Shown in pieces: positions 1-12,086 of a stretch of DNA of 64,000 bases. Under the pieces are notes generated by a model, which had not been told where the DNA came from, did not search any database, and saw only the letters and a program-made list of their open reading frames with translations. The position numbers and the translations under genes are program-made. Origin of the DNA: Gnetum montanum (Eukaryota; Streptophyta; Gnetopsida; Gnetales; Gnetaceae); assembly GCA_015680685.1 (NCBI GenBank), contig MNCI01005503.1, forward strand, positions 92,685 through 156,684. Direction: 5' to 3'. Each line of letters opens with the position of its first letter. Positions within the stretch are counted from its first letter, which is position 1.

Positions 1-995
1 TTACTATTATCCTTACCCTTATTCTCAATCATTTTGGTGGGATATGTGTTCATCCCTATCCCACTATTCAACTCCACCCCAATCATGGCTATTCTTTCTT
101 CTATCTTAGCTTCTACTTCTCTTGTTAGAGTTGTAGCAGGAAGATGATGAGGATGATGATGAGTGTAAGAAAGAAGTAGAAAGAACACCAAAACAATGCT
201 TTCTAGTTCCTCTTGTTTGGTCCCTACCTAATTAGCTTTCTTGTCTTTATCTTTGTGCTTGTAATTATCCTTTCTTTTGAATGAGTGACTATGGTTATTA
301 TTTTTTGAGGTCCCTTGAACTTGAGAACTGTTCTTTCCCTTACCTAGGTTGTTCATAGTTGATTGCAACTATTGGTTAGAGGTATCCTCATCATAGAAAG
401 AAGGAGAGTTTGTGTTTTGGATTTTCTTGAAAATAATTCCTCACCTTCCTTATGCTATTGTAAGAATAACTATGTTGGAACCCTCTTTCCCTTAGAGGCA
501 CCATATCATTCTCCCATCTTCCGATCCTTCTTTCATTGAGCATTAGTGCGATGATAATCCCGATAAGTATGATCTTGGACCTCATACTTTGCATTAAGTG
601 AAATGATGCCAATCCTAATGGGATTTCTCATTAGTATGGAAAGAACAGATTGGTTGAGAGGCAACACAATGTGATCTTCCATATCCCTCCATCACATCTA
701 ATTATCCTAATGTAGGATGAAAGTGAAATTTGATTGTAAGGATCTAGATGGGTGTAGATAACACAAAGTATGTGGGGTTGTTTTTGAGCTCCTATCTTTG
801 ATTGGTTCTGGCCATAAATGATGGAGAGTCATTCCTACAAGAAGAAGTCATGTTGGCTTTTGCAAAAAATAATGTACTTGTTCTTGTCTTCCTAATGATT
901 TATCGTTGATTATCCTTAAAACATCTTTGTATAATGTCACTATATTTTCCTACTTAGTGCACTTAGCTAAACCAATTTCCCCTATAATGGTGCTA
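1..995 (-). pseudogene. Decayed 5' internal region (gag side) of gypsy element K
   Basis: No long reading frame survives. The stretch aligns by eye, in order, with the minus-strand gag-side region of element J at about 13.9-14.6 kb. Shared landmarks include the 'GATGAAAGT...GGATCTAG' block near 715-750 (J: 14355-14395) and the 'AGAAGAAG(T/C)CAT' block near 840 (J: 14480). Its right edge, next to the LTR at 996, resembles the primer-site side of J. It is therefore the start of the internal region of a second, related element that continues beyond the left edge. Stops and frameshifts are frequent, so no protein can be expected. Assignment rests on this similarity, not on a recognised gag motif. 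Confidence 0.45.
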
Positions 996-1884
996 ATCAT
1001 TAGTAGCAAGTAGTCCCTATGTCCAACCATATGAATTAGAAGTGTACACTAGCAATCCAATCAAATTCCTTGGACTTAGCTCCTATGTTTGCTTATAGAC
1101 AAAGACTATGATTGAAGTGTATGATCATTATCTTGCTAACTCTTACTTGTGTGTTTCCTCTTATGTATGATTAAGTATAAATTAAGACATATGATATTTA
1201 TTTTTATTTATATTTTTTATATGTTTTTAACCTAATTTTTGGGTGGAAAGATGAATGGTTGATAATTAACTATTTTAACTACCTCATGGTTGTAAAGCTA
1301 ACTATCCTAGCATAAGTATATGTACCCACTTGTCGTACACATCCTAAACTTATAGTAATGCTACTAGGTTACCAAGTGGCAATTACTAGGTGTACTAAAT
1401 GACCACTACTAGGATTACCAAGTGTTATACACTATGCCCAAAGCAACTATTTTTATGTGTTCATTATTGATTATATTAATTACTTTATTTACTATAACAT
1501 GGAATGTAAATTGCATGTAAAGTAAAATGATAATTAAGAGGGATTAATATAATCTAAGTGCTACAATGAATATAAAAAATCTCATCATTATTTTCATTCA
1601 CATCAAAGTGTTTAGGTACATGGTGCTTGAATAAAGATTTGTACAATCTCTTAATTCATATTGCAAGAACTTGGATGGAAAATATTCTAACTCCAAAAAA
1701 CACAAACTACAAGAGCTTTGTTATACTACTAACTTAACATGTCATAAATGTAGTGGATACATGCATTTATATAGGCTTGACTTGCATTTTTATCAACATA
1801 TGTAACCATGTATTAATTGGGCTGCATCAATGGGGTTGCATTGATACATGCCCATTAACACAATTAGTTAACTATGCTTCATCA
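996..1884 (-). repeat. LTR shared between elements J and K
   Basis: Read on the minus strand it begins TGATGAAGC, has a TATA box (CCTATATAAATG, near 1765-1776) and matches the J LTR at 14633-15425 along its length, for example the block around 1610-1680 versus 15170-15240. The left boundary near 996 is approximate because the sequence there is decayed. The internal sequences on its two sides come from opposite ends of an element: pol on the right, gag side on the left. Confidence 0.6.
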
Positions 1885-1900
1885 TACTCCCAATGCATAA
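1885..1900 (-). promoter_or_regulatory. Polypurine-tract-like junction inside RNase H code
   Basis: On the minus strand TGCATTGGGAGTA abuts the LTR start TGATGAAG. It looks like the family PPT (CATGGGGGTA before TGATG) but also reads as RNase H codons (…DASNYALGV). It therefore marks a join between truncated RNase H and the LTR. Confidence 0.4.
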
Positions 1901-3744
1901 TTAGATGCATCAATCATGATGTGGACTGATTTGGACCAATCACATGCTTGTAGGATTGGTGTTTTCATGAACTTTTACTTCAATAGTTAAAATGCTTGCT
2001 TGAATCCCTTGGTTCATTTCAATGTTCCATCCTTCTTAGTGATCTCCACCAATGATTTGGTGGTTCTTAAGAACTTTTTAATGAAATGTTTATAATAACC
2101 AGTATGCCCAAGAAATGACCTTACATCTTGGACTATTTGAAGTTTTTTGGTGATCCCTTGAATGACCCTTATCTTTTGAGGATCCACCACAACACCTTTT
2201 TCTTAGGATAATATCCTCTTGAACCATCAAGTAGCACTTTTACTAATTTAACTTCAATACCTGCTAAAGATGGTCCAAACCTTGTTTAATGTTAACACAA
2301 TAGGTGGAAAAGGCATTCATATAGACTTCCACACCATTACTAATTTTTTATAAAAAGATATTGAAAATAAGATGTTAAAAGATTACAAGAGCATTACATC
2401 AACCAAAGGACATCTTTTTAAATGTAAAAGTCCCTATGAATATGTAAATGTTGTTTTGGCCTAATCCTCTAGAGAAATCTATATTTGTATATAGTCATAA
2501 TATCCATCTAAGAAACTATATTATCTATGCCTTGTAATGATATCCATCATTTGATCCATGAATGACAAGGAAAAATGATCTTTAAAAGTAGCTATGTTCA
2601 ATAGTATAAAATCTATGTAGATTCTACATTATCTTTGTTTCTTTGGTACAATGATAAGTGGGTTCATCCACTTGCTATCTACTACAAGATAAATGAATGT
2701 AGCTTCTAGAAGCTTTTCTACCTCTTTTTTAATAATTTTCTTTAAATTTTACTTTAACCTTCTTTGTAACTATTTTTTAGGCTTGATAGTATAGTCTATG
2801 TAGATTTGATGCTAGCATATTCATGGATCTAATTCTATTACTTTATCATACGACTAGGCAAAGATAGTTGGTCATTTACTAACTTTCTTCAAAATATTCT
2901 CTTTCTTTTTCCTGATGATGTAGACATTTATAATTTCTAGTTCTTCATTATTTAATAACATATATTTTAGGAATTCTAGTAATGTTTTTAGTTTCAAGGG
3001 CTTTAACTTAGAGGTTTCTAGCACTTCCAACTCCTCCAACTCTATCTCTAACTTTTTATGTCCTTTGAATCTAAGAGTTTTCATTTAATTTATTCCATTT
3101 TATCCATCTTATCTATGAATGCACTTGTAAGGATTCTGATAGTCCCATGCACATTAGAGAATTGGAGAAATTTTCTATAGTAAATCAATGGGTACCTTCT
3201 TGCTTTACGAGTGCTATGCATAGGTACCTTTGAATATTTGTAGATTTGAAACATATTTTATGTGTTGTGATGGTTGTGCTTTTGAGTGCTCATGTCTTCT
3301 ATATGTAGGTTCACCTTGTGTCATTGTACGTGATATATAGAACTCTCTTCTTTTCTCTCTTATCATATTTATTTTCATTGGAGATTATTAAGGAAAGGTC
3401 TTTGATTTCTAACTTAGCATCAATTGTACTTAGTTAAGCTCTACAATAACAATTGGAAAATCTACGTTACAACTTTCCACATGGATTACTAGGAAATCTA
3501 CTAGATATGACCATCCATTAATAATAGTCATAGTGTTCTTTACCAATCCCAATGGAATAGTAATTGATTATTCTACAAGCTCTAACTTGATGATACATTT
3601 TTTAAGTGATAGTAGGCCCTATTCTTGTATATTTCTTAAAAAATTAATTCACCCTAGAACCTGAGTCTAATAGAGCCTTGCATGTATCATTTCCTACAAT
3701 CTATAAATAGATCATGGGACTTTTAGAGTTAATTCTTTTCTTGG
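1885..3744 (-). pseudogene. Element J pol: protease, RT and partial RNase H, split by element D
   Basis: Minus strand, read right to left. An aspartic protease site (LLDSGSRVN) lies near 3650, followed by a block ending WSYLVDFLVIHVES near 3460-3500. RT follows at about 2870-2000: LLEATFIY, WMNPLIIVPKK, then FLDGYYDYIQI (family FLDGYSGYNQI), KTTFT, and VRSFLGHTGYYKHFIKKF. The start of RNase H (HIMIDASNYALG) sits at about 1900-1930. The wording is that of Ty3/gypsy Athila/Tat-type pol. Many stops and frameshifts interrupt it. Integrase is missing because the frame runs straight into the LTR at 1884. The protease N-terminal part lies across element D, from 12989. This is the only pol in the window that looks close to the A-D family, so an intact relative of J is a plausible helper; that is inference. 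Confidence 0.75.
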
Positions 3745-3749
3745 AAAGG
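3745..3749. repeat. Target site duplication of element D, left copy (AAAGG)
   Basis: AAAGG here and at 12984-12988 exactly flank the LTR ends of element D. Confidence 0.85.
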
Positions 3750-4609
3750 GGATGAGTCATGAATCTATCGATGGATACTCAATATCAGAGCTAGGAAGCA
3801 ATGTCAGATATCTGACATCATCTCCTCCATGCTAGCCTATAAATACAATACTTGGGTGCACAGTTTGAACAACAATAGATAAAAGAAATAGTTTTAGTTT
3901 CATTTTTTAATTAGTTTCTTCATAGATTATTTTTCAATCCTCTTATTTTCCTAGTGCATGCCTATAGTGTGATGTTTGTAATCATACAACACCTTTATTT
4001 GAGTGTGACATACTTGGATACATTACATGACTAGAAATAAATATCTAGACTACTCCCAACATTGTATCATCCACTTAGATTATTATTGTTTTTAATTGTT
4101 AATTATTTACCATTTCCTTTATTTAACAATTTCATTTATTGCTATTTACTATTCCTATCATTAAGCAGAATGTGTATGCCTTAGTCATTAGTGCTTAAGT
4201 GTAAGTACTAGATAATCTAGTAGTGTATCATTTGGAACATCAAGTGACATATGCTTGAAAATATCAAAATTAGTTTCATGATGTCCAAGACATGTATAGA
4301 TTATTAAGAGCAGATACTCATCACACATAGTCTAGTTTAGATATTACTCTCCATTATTTAGTAGATTAATTAATTCAACTCTTTGTCGTAATTAGGAGTA
4401 GCATAAAATTAGACAATATCATATGCCTTACTTTGGACTAAATCATATGTGACATAGCTACCACTAGTCCAAGTGGGAAGAAAAAGAACTACAATTAGAG
4501 CATAACAATCTAGATACCACAACTAGTCCCATCCATGGAATTCGATTAGATTGTGCATGAACACTTGTGATTTGTATGGTTGAGTGTAGGTGTACCTCAC
4601 CACTCATCA
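3750..4609 (+). repeat. Element D 5' LTR
   Basis: Matches 12087-12983. It carries a perfect 12-bp palindrome TCAGATATCTGA near 3806-3817 and a TATA box CCTATAAATAC near 3837-3847. It ends CACTCATCA next to the primer site. Confidence 0.85.
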
Positions 4610-4610
4610 T

Positions 4611-4628
4611 TGGAATCGTTGCTAGGAA
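4611..4628 (+). promoter_or_regulatory. Element D primer binding site (tRNA-Asp type, decayed)
   Basis: TGGAATCGTTGCTAGGAA follows the LTR after one spacer base. It differs from the plant tRNA-Asp complement TGGCGCCGTTGCCGGGGA at several positions, some of them CpG decay. Confidence 0.6.
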
Positions 4629-4734
4629 TGATGCTAGTTATCTAGATTAGTTACATTATACATTATCATTGTAATAGTATTAATGATATATCTTTTAGAA
4701 AATATTAAATCACACACACCATAAACCAACAACA

Positions 4735-7184
4735 ATGTCTTTTCCACAATGAATTGAAAATGTATAGTATAATGAAAACATTCATTGCAGAACTAACAAG
4801 ATATATAGTGAGGAAAATTGGAGTGACCAACCTTATGTAGGAATTTCTTATGATCATCATCACCCTAACAACAATCAAAGACTACATTCACCTAAGGCAA
4901 ACAATCTCGGTGGGGATGATGTAAGTCCTAAACTAGGGAAGGCCTCAAGGCCTAAGACCTCCTCAAAACTAAGAAACAATAAATTAAGGGACATTGGGAA
5001 ACACCATAGAAGCCATGGAAATCCTTCCAATTCCTCATCTTCCTCTTTCCTCTCAATGTCTAGTTCTAACAAAGATGAACATGGGTATGGAGATAAAGTT
5101 CGACTAAAGGTTCAAAATAGAAACAAAAATCAAACCCACAAGAACACTCAAAGTCATCAACATAAACATAAAAAAAATTCACAATCAACAAAATAGAAAT
5201 TTTTATTACAACTTGTCTAATGACGATGAATCCCTTTTGGCCATTCAGAGCCTAATGCAAAATCATAGAGGCAATGAAGATATCTCATAGGCATCACAAA
5301 GAGAGTTTCCTACCCAAGCTTGACATGAATAATATTCCTAAATTTATAAGAGGCAATGATTCAGATCCACAACATCATTTACAAGCCTTCCATGATGCCT
5401 ATGCATTTTATAACATTAAAAGTGGATGGCAAAAGCTTAAAATTTTTCCTAGGAAACTAATCGATAAAGTTGAAGTGGGTATAGATCATTAAGACTAAAT
5501 TAAATTTGACAATGGTTCACAATGCTAGAACTTTTCAATGAGAAATACCAAACCTATGCAATGATGTCCAACCTAAGGAAATAAATCCAAGAGTGGATGC
5601 AAGAACAACATGAGCCCTTAGACATGGCCTTTGATAGATATTATGCCTTACTAAATAGATGCCAAGGCCATGGTTTCTCTGAGGGGAGGAAAATTTTCCG
5701 CATCATAGATGGACTTCATAATGAAACAAAGAAGATCCTTAGCATGTATGCCCGAGGGCAATTATAACAGCTCTAAGGCCATTAGATCCAAGAGCTAATC
5801 AAGCATGTGGAAAAAGAATAAGGAAAGATATGCAAATGGAATAATGTTAAGAAATATCAATGGGACCCAACTCTTCAATAGAAGAAGTCCATATCTGTGA
5901 TATGGAGAAAAAGGTAGCTCTCAATAAGGTGATTCTGCAACAAACCTTGCCAATACAGAAGTCTATTGATGAACTTGAAGCAAAGTTTAATAGGGTCCAA
6001 ATGGATATATGAAAACATTACAACTCTCATTGAGATAGTCAAGGATAGGATCATGCAAAATAATCTAGGCAATTACAATATACAAATGATATAGAACCAA
6101 GAAATAGCTAGGAACACTTTTTGGCAAACAGGAACAATGGCAAAAGAAAGTGAGGCTATAGACTTAACCACAGATGAACATAATGGATGTGAAATTTTCA
6201 TATATGACCATATGGAGGACAATTTCCCAATCTTATTTCATCTATAGGAGTAATGGGTAGGTGCCTTAAATTTTAAGTTTGTGCAAAAGCACATGCCTCG
6301 GAGATTTCCTCTACCACAAGGTAATTATAGATAGTTCCACAATCAATCGTACACACAGTCATCAACCACAATGGAAAAAACCACTATTGTGGGGGAGGCC
6401 ACAACCAAATCAACCCTATCCACCAAAATTGCATGAATATTATGTTCAACACCCTATTTCTCCAACTAGTTCTACATCCTCTACTTCAAATCTCCGCTAC
6501 CACTCTCCCAAGTACCATCAACCCATGAAATCCCTTGAAGGATCACCACCCCATGCCTCTTACCATCCATCCTACCCTTGATATTCTCATACTTCTTATG
6601 ATCACATGCCACCACCAAGGACACAAGAAGGTTTCACACCACAATATCAACAAACGAATGTCACTTATGTTGCAAATGTACATAGACATGCTAACACTAG
6701 TGGGTCTCAACTGCAACATCAAAAATGTCCCTTCTAGAGGAAAGGTGGAAGCCAAATCAAACCATGCATAGATCCACCACATCATCCAAACTAACACAAT
6801 GCAAATCTAGTGAACCACCTTCCTTTTTTACAACCAACATCTTCTAATCATACACAAGGGTCACTATCCATCATTACTCCAATCCTAAATCTAAGTAATG
6901 AATCTAACAATGTGCAATGTTAGATAAATCCATGCATACCATATCATGATCAAGGGTGCAATTGTGGGTCAGAAATCCTTAACATTGACACACCTCATAT
7001 CTTGATCTACCATACATTTAATAATCAAGTGTGTGACCAATGATTTTTCCACCCAACCACTACACTATCTACAAACACCTAGTGGCTAGGGCATGGACTG
7101 TTATGAATGTTTCATACATGCATGAATCCTATTTATCCACTTATTAATATTTTTCACAGACAAATGTTTATTCATGGGGGTTAC

Positions 7185-7190
<6 letters not shown>
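4735..7190 (+). pseudogene. Element D gag, decayed
   Basis: The start ATG at 4735 (MSFPQ, then a stop) aligns with the gag start of element B. Downstream pieces in shifting frames align with the gag of A, B and C: NKIYSEENWS (about 4800), LDMNNIPKFIRGN and LQAFHDAYAFYNI (5310-5430), WQKLKIFPRKLID (about 5430-5470), and the HGFS/GMYA region (about 5670-5770). A proline-rich C-terminal part lies at 6280-6770. Capsid-like assembly of the element RNA is the family role of gag; this copy cannot make the protein. The reading ends at a C homopolymer and assembly gap, where A and B end in YGGY(P/S)PF. Confidence 0.7.
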
Positions 7191-7219
<29 letters not shown>

Positions 7220-7243
7220 NNNNNNNNNNNNNNNNNNNNNNNN
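7186..7243. other. C34 homopolymer and 24-N assembly gap
   Basis: 34 cytosines at 7186-7219 run into 24 Ns at 7220-7243 and then a T run. The assembly broke at a low-complexity junction, so the true length is unknown. Confidence 0.9.
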
Positions 7244-8850
7244 TTTTTTTTTTACAATTTGTTGTCATTTTCCTATTTCTTAAAACAATTTTTTCTATTT
7301 ATTCCAATTTTTTCTATTTGTTATTTTCATTTTCTTTGTTGCGTAATCTCTCTTGTGAATAAAATGATCATGTAGCCCATTGAGCTAAGGTTCTCTCTAT
7401 GTTTTCAAGTCATAAAGGACTAATTATTCAAACATTAAGACCACACCATCCATCCACTCATTCCATTGATAAGTGGTCCTTACCATATTCATAATGATAT
7501 TCTTTTCCATCATCCAACCTAATAATATATCTATAATCATTATGTCTGGGTAGAAGAGTGTAGAACCAAGGTATAATGTAAAGGGTGTAGCATTAAGGGG
7601 ATTTGTGGATTCTCTTTGGCCACTTATATATGTCCTATCATGTTGTTGAGGTTGTAATCATATCCTTGTAGATCTCACAAAAAGTGGAATTAAGAGAAAC
7701 CTAAAAAAAATTAACTAAACTTCTATAGGTTCCATTGGAAAGACATGTATCCATGCCTAAATGTTGGCAACTTCCCAAAATCAAAAAAAAAAACTTTTTC
7801 CATAATAAAGCTCCTTCCTTGGACAAAATACCAAGTGATGTTACTCCTCGTAGCTATGATAGTCTGCTGATGTGATGAAATAATGTGATGTCACTGCAAT
7901 GTGGTTTGGACTTGGTTTGAATCTTGAAAATAAGGTCTTATGATTATTTAACCATTAATAACACACAAGGTTTCATTGTGACCATGGTAAGACACCTCAT
8001 ATCCTAATTTCTACAATCCTTTCTATTGTCCATCTCATCCCATTTTCCATGTGATCCTGTCTTGTGGTTTTATGTAACATACAATTATTAGTTCAAATTG
8101 ATGGTTTTAACATGTGTGTTTTCTTTCACAATTATGCATTGCATTCAACCCCTTTAGTGCCTATGGACATTTTTAGGTGTGGTTATACAAGGGAATTAAT
8201 GGTTGATGCTTGCTTTGGGGAGAATCCACTTGTGTAACTTTTGTGACTTATACTTGTTCACCCACATCATTCTTCACCCTCCATGCACTTAATTGATCAA
8301 TTTTGTCATTTCCCTTCATCTGTCCTTGACCTATTCCACAACATCAATTTAATTCCATTTTTCTTATCTCATCTCAAGCCTTTAATGTCAATGATTCCAT
8401 CTTCAACCATTTCTAGTGCATCCATCCAGTTTCCTACTTACCCAGAATGATGGACCTAATTTCAAACATTCCAAAAAATCCTAGAGCTTTGTTTTTTATG
8501 CTGAGTTCCCCCATTTGGTGCTTATTCTTGGACTTTAATATCAAGTTAGACACAACATTAGATACCTAAGATCAAGTCACACAAAACCTATCTATATGAT
8601 CCCTACAGTATCCAAATGTCATTTTCATTATTTGTTGCTAGGGGAGTTGTTTAAATTTTTTCTCAAAACTTAGAGCTATATGCACCCATGTTCCAGTTGT
8701 GATATTTGGCTCTCTACTACTCCAAATTCTATGCCATTTGAACCTATCTAAACCTAGAGTGTTCAAGTTAGTCAGTGGGAGGGGGGTGCTCATGTGGAAA
8801 ACTTGTTCTAATTGATGATAATTTGCTATTTCGTGGAAGGTATTATAAGG
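7244..8850 (+). other. Element D non-coding middle region and ORF2 leader
   Basis: No gene is seen. The order of blocks parallels A (45.8-47.4 kb) and B (23.4-25.0 kb, minus): 'ATGAAATAATGTG(A/G)TGTCACTG' near 7874, 'CCTCAT(A/G)TCC' near 7990, 'GTGCC(T/C)ATGGACA' near 8158, and 'GATCCACTTGTGTAA'-like near 8225. It ends in a leader with a purine run (GTGGGAGGGGGGTG near 8776) and a possible splice donor at 8851. The TATA/GATATC module seen in A and B is not recognisable here. Confidence 0.55.
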
Positions 8851-9151
8851 GTAAGAGTAGTAAAAGCTTTAGGAATTATCATGAATAATCAATCATATAA
8901 ATGCTAGAACCTGTAATTTTTCCACCCAATGGACCACAACCATCATAACAAGCCACACATAAGAAAAAATAATTTAACTATGTAAGGTCATACAAGATGA
9001 TAAACACTTTTTGGGGATTTTTCTTGAAAATTTTTAAAACTCTACAATCATATAAACTAAGAAATTAATGAATTAATGTAGGAGTATTATTTACATCTAT
9101 TAATGATAACCATTGACACCTTAGTAACACCTGATCTTTGCTTAATTGTAG
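8851..9151 (+). other. Candidate intron before element D ORF2
   Basis: Donor TAAGG|GTAAGAG at 8851 and acceptor TTAATTGTAG ending at 9151, directly before the ORF2 ATG. The positions correspond to candidate introns in A and B. Splicing is inferred, not shown. Confidence 0.45.
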
Positions 9152-11895
9152 ATGGCCCCAAAAAGAGGTGCACAAGGAGAACCTTCATAGAGAGGACCTA
9201 AACATTCACAAGGTGGTAGTGGATAGCAGGGTGAGCTGGTAGAACATAAAGAGTAAGAAGCCCAATCTTTAGCATCCATCAAGAGGATCCTGCTATTGGA
9301 CAATTGGTCCATGGAGAGGCCATAGAACTACCAACTCCTATGCAAGGGCAACATCTCACGTTGCCCCCTAATTACCTCATGGCCATTCAAGAAAAGTTCA
9401 TGTTGAACTTGGTAATCATGGAAATGAATTTTAGCCCATTTATGGATTTTTCTCTAGAAGTAGTTCAGATGCAACTTTAGGTGTCAGCCTTACTGGCCAT
9501 TCTTTCAGATAATGGTGAATTGTACCTTGGTGAGACCCACCAATTTTGGCAAAACAATGATGAAGGCACCACTATAAATATATTTTGAGTTAATATTTAT
9601 TTCTCAATCAAGGAAATTTCAATAATTCTTAATGTGCCAAACAAAGGGGCTAAGGTAGCCCATCTATTCACTATATTTGACCTTGACACTAGAAAACTGT
9701 GGCTAAAATGAGCATACAACAAAGAAGACAAAACATATAATGAATTAACTTTAGAAGACAAGACATAATTCAAGATGACTACATATCATCTCTTTTCAAC
9801 AAAAGGTTTTAACAAGATTTCAACATATGTGGCTAGGGGAAGTGCTACCTTAATGGGCAAATACATGGTCAACCTTTCCCAATTTTACCTCACCAAAATT
9901 CAAAGGTAGTTTGAGGAGGAAAAGGCAAGGAAGCCAACAGTCCCATTCCCTTGCCTAATTAGGAGGCTATGTAAGCATGCTAGAATCATAGGATACATAC
10001 ATGATGTCCCTAGAAATGCTAAAAATGCTTCCTTCATAGATTTTCTCAAACCTGCCACACCAAGGAAAGATCATGGTGAAGAATAAGAGTTGGAGAAGGA
10101 AGTAGAGCTAGAAGTAGAAGTAAAACATGAGCCTGAACAATGCCTAGAAACCTAAGCCCCATGACTACCACCACCGCAAGATTACAAGCCCTCAATGAGT
10201 CATCTACAAAAAATTATTGAAGCTATGAGTTGGGGAAGCAAAGATGAGTCTAATCTCTTCATAGTAATTAATGATGTCATACATTGCATTGCTTCAACTA
10301 ATCTAGTAATGGAAGAGATCTCATTACAATCAAGAGGAGAATCCTAGTGGTCTAGGAAAATCTCTAAAAATGTTGCATCATTTCAAGTGATGCTTGAAAT
10401 TGGAGAAGGCACCATAGTTTTGGTAATGTAGCATTAGGATGTGGAAAGTGCAACAAAAGTGATTATAGATCACATCAAAGAATTTTTTAATGTATCTATT
10501 ATGCCCTTACTAGATCTTAATGGCACTAGAGATGGATAGATGCTGGTTGGAACTTTGATGACTCCTATGGCACATGAGGATGTGCTAAATCACTTACTGT
10601 AGATAAGGAAAGTGATGACCATCCTATATGACATTCCTAGTGATGTTGTTGTGGCATAGTCAGACCTTATAGCCATTAAAGAAAAGCTACTTATGGCTAA
10701 AGTTAGGGTAGAGTATGTAGAAGCAAAAGTTCAAAGTGCAAAGATTGCAATAAGAGCTAGCTATCCTAAGAGCTAAATGATGTGATCCTACCTATTTTTT
10801 TACACCTAACCGACAAGAATAATTCAAGATAGAGTAGTTGGCCAAGTTGATTGAAGAAAATAGAGCTATCAAGTAAGAAAAAGAGAAAGTGTTCTAAAAT
10901 GCCTCTACTACTAATGCACAGTCCCATACATACAAAAAGGCATTGACTACCACTTGGGAAGAAAACAAGTAGCTCATCATTGAAAATTCAAGGTTGGCCA
11001 TAATTGAAAAATAGAAAAACATTCTTACGAAGAGCATCCACCAATTAAGAGAACAATTAGTGAGGATCAACTAGGACATCAATAGATTGGCCAAAGAAAA
11101 TAGAACCCTCTAAATAGATAAGATCCACACTATTCAACAAAAATCAGTAATAGAAATTAATGCATGCTAGAATGAGGCCAAGAAGAATGGAAAATTAAAG
11201 GAACACTTTCACAACTAGGTAGGCAAGTAAAAGAAAATAAATGAAAAAGAGATCTAGATGGCTAAAGCTCATATGTGATCATTGTCAATACAAAATCCTG
11301 AGTGGCAGCCAATTTTGGATAACTATGCCTTAGTCCACCATGCAAAAGTAAAGAATAAGGACCTATAGATTGAATATTTGAAAGAATACATGGCATTAGC
11401 TAACCTCAAATATACTAACCTTTCCATGTTAATAGCAGGTAGGCCATGAAGTGAGCTAGAGAAGTTCATAGAAACCACCTATGAATTGTATGAAAAAGAG
11501 TTGCATATCAAAAAGATGCTTTGTAGAAGCTACATGTGGAAAACTATGAATTGGAGATGATCAAAGCTCACTATCACGGATAGAGGGATGTTGCCTCATA
11601 CCTAGCCAAGAGATTGATAGATTATCAAGAATTGAGAGAAAAAGCTATGGTCTTTAAGAAAGAATGATGATAATTTGTGGCCTAGTACATGAAGGACAAT
11701 CAAATGTTTCTACAACTATCATGTCCTTGGGACATACCAGTGCTAGCACACATCAGCTCAATAAGTTGGATGGTACATGACCCATGGACGAAAGAAGAAA
11801 ATTTGTAGGCATTACTTGATCACTACAAATTTCACAAGCCTAGCAACAAAGGGAAGCAAACAATGGAGGAGCCACTACCTCCAAGCACCACATGA
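9152..11895 (+). pseudogene. Element D ORF2, decayed
   Basis: Starts MAPKRGAQGE, like A (MPLKRGQKEG) and B. The central domain reads through shifting frames at 9600-10020: YHLFSTKGF, ARGSATLMGK, and PFPCLIRRLC followed by GYIHDV. That order resembles the 'putative plant transposon protein' domain (Pfam PF20167 by recall). A Q/P/E-rich linker and then a long charged region at 10.7-11.7 kb (RLAKENRTL, LREQLVRI) look like coiled coil. The stop at 11893-11895 aligns with those of A and B. In-frame stops, many of them TAG where relatives have CAG or TGG, make it non-functional. Function is unknown; no signal peptide or membrane span was seen. Confidence 0.65.
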
Positions 11896-12067
11896 GATTC
11901 CTAGTTTTCGTCTTGTAATATTGTGTTCAATTTTTGTACTACACCACTATGGCATGTAAGAGTCAATCATTTTGTTTGTTGTTTAAGTTAGTCAATAATT
12001 TCATACATTTCCAATATTTTGTATAAAACTTATTCCTCATTTTTCTTAACTCAAGGACAAGTTTTCA

Positions 12068-12086
12068 TTTAGTCATGGGGGTGATA
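12068..12086 (+). promoter_or_regulatory. Element D polypurine tract
   Basis: TTTAGTCATGGGGGTGATA immediately precedes the 3' LTR. GTCATGGGGGT is shared with B and C. Confidence 0.75.

Noticed and set aside
7174-7362. Open frame running through the C34/N gap with a poly-proline start
   Set aside because: The proline run is the homopolymer and part of the frame is Ns; it is not a gene.
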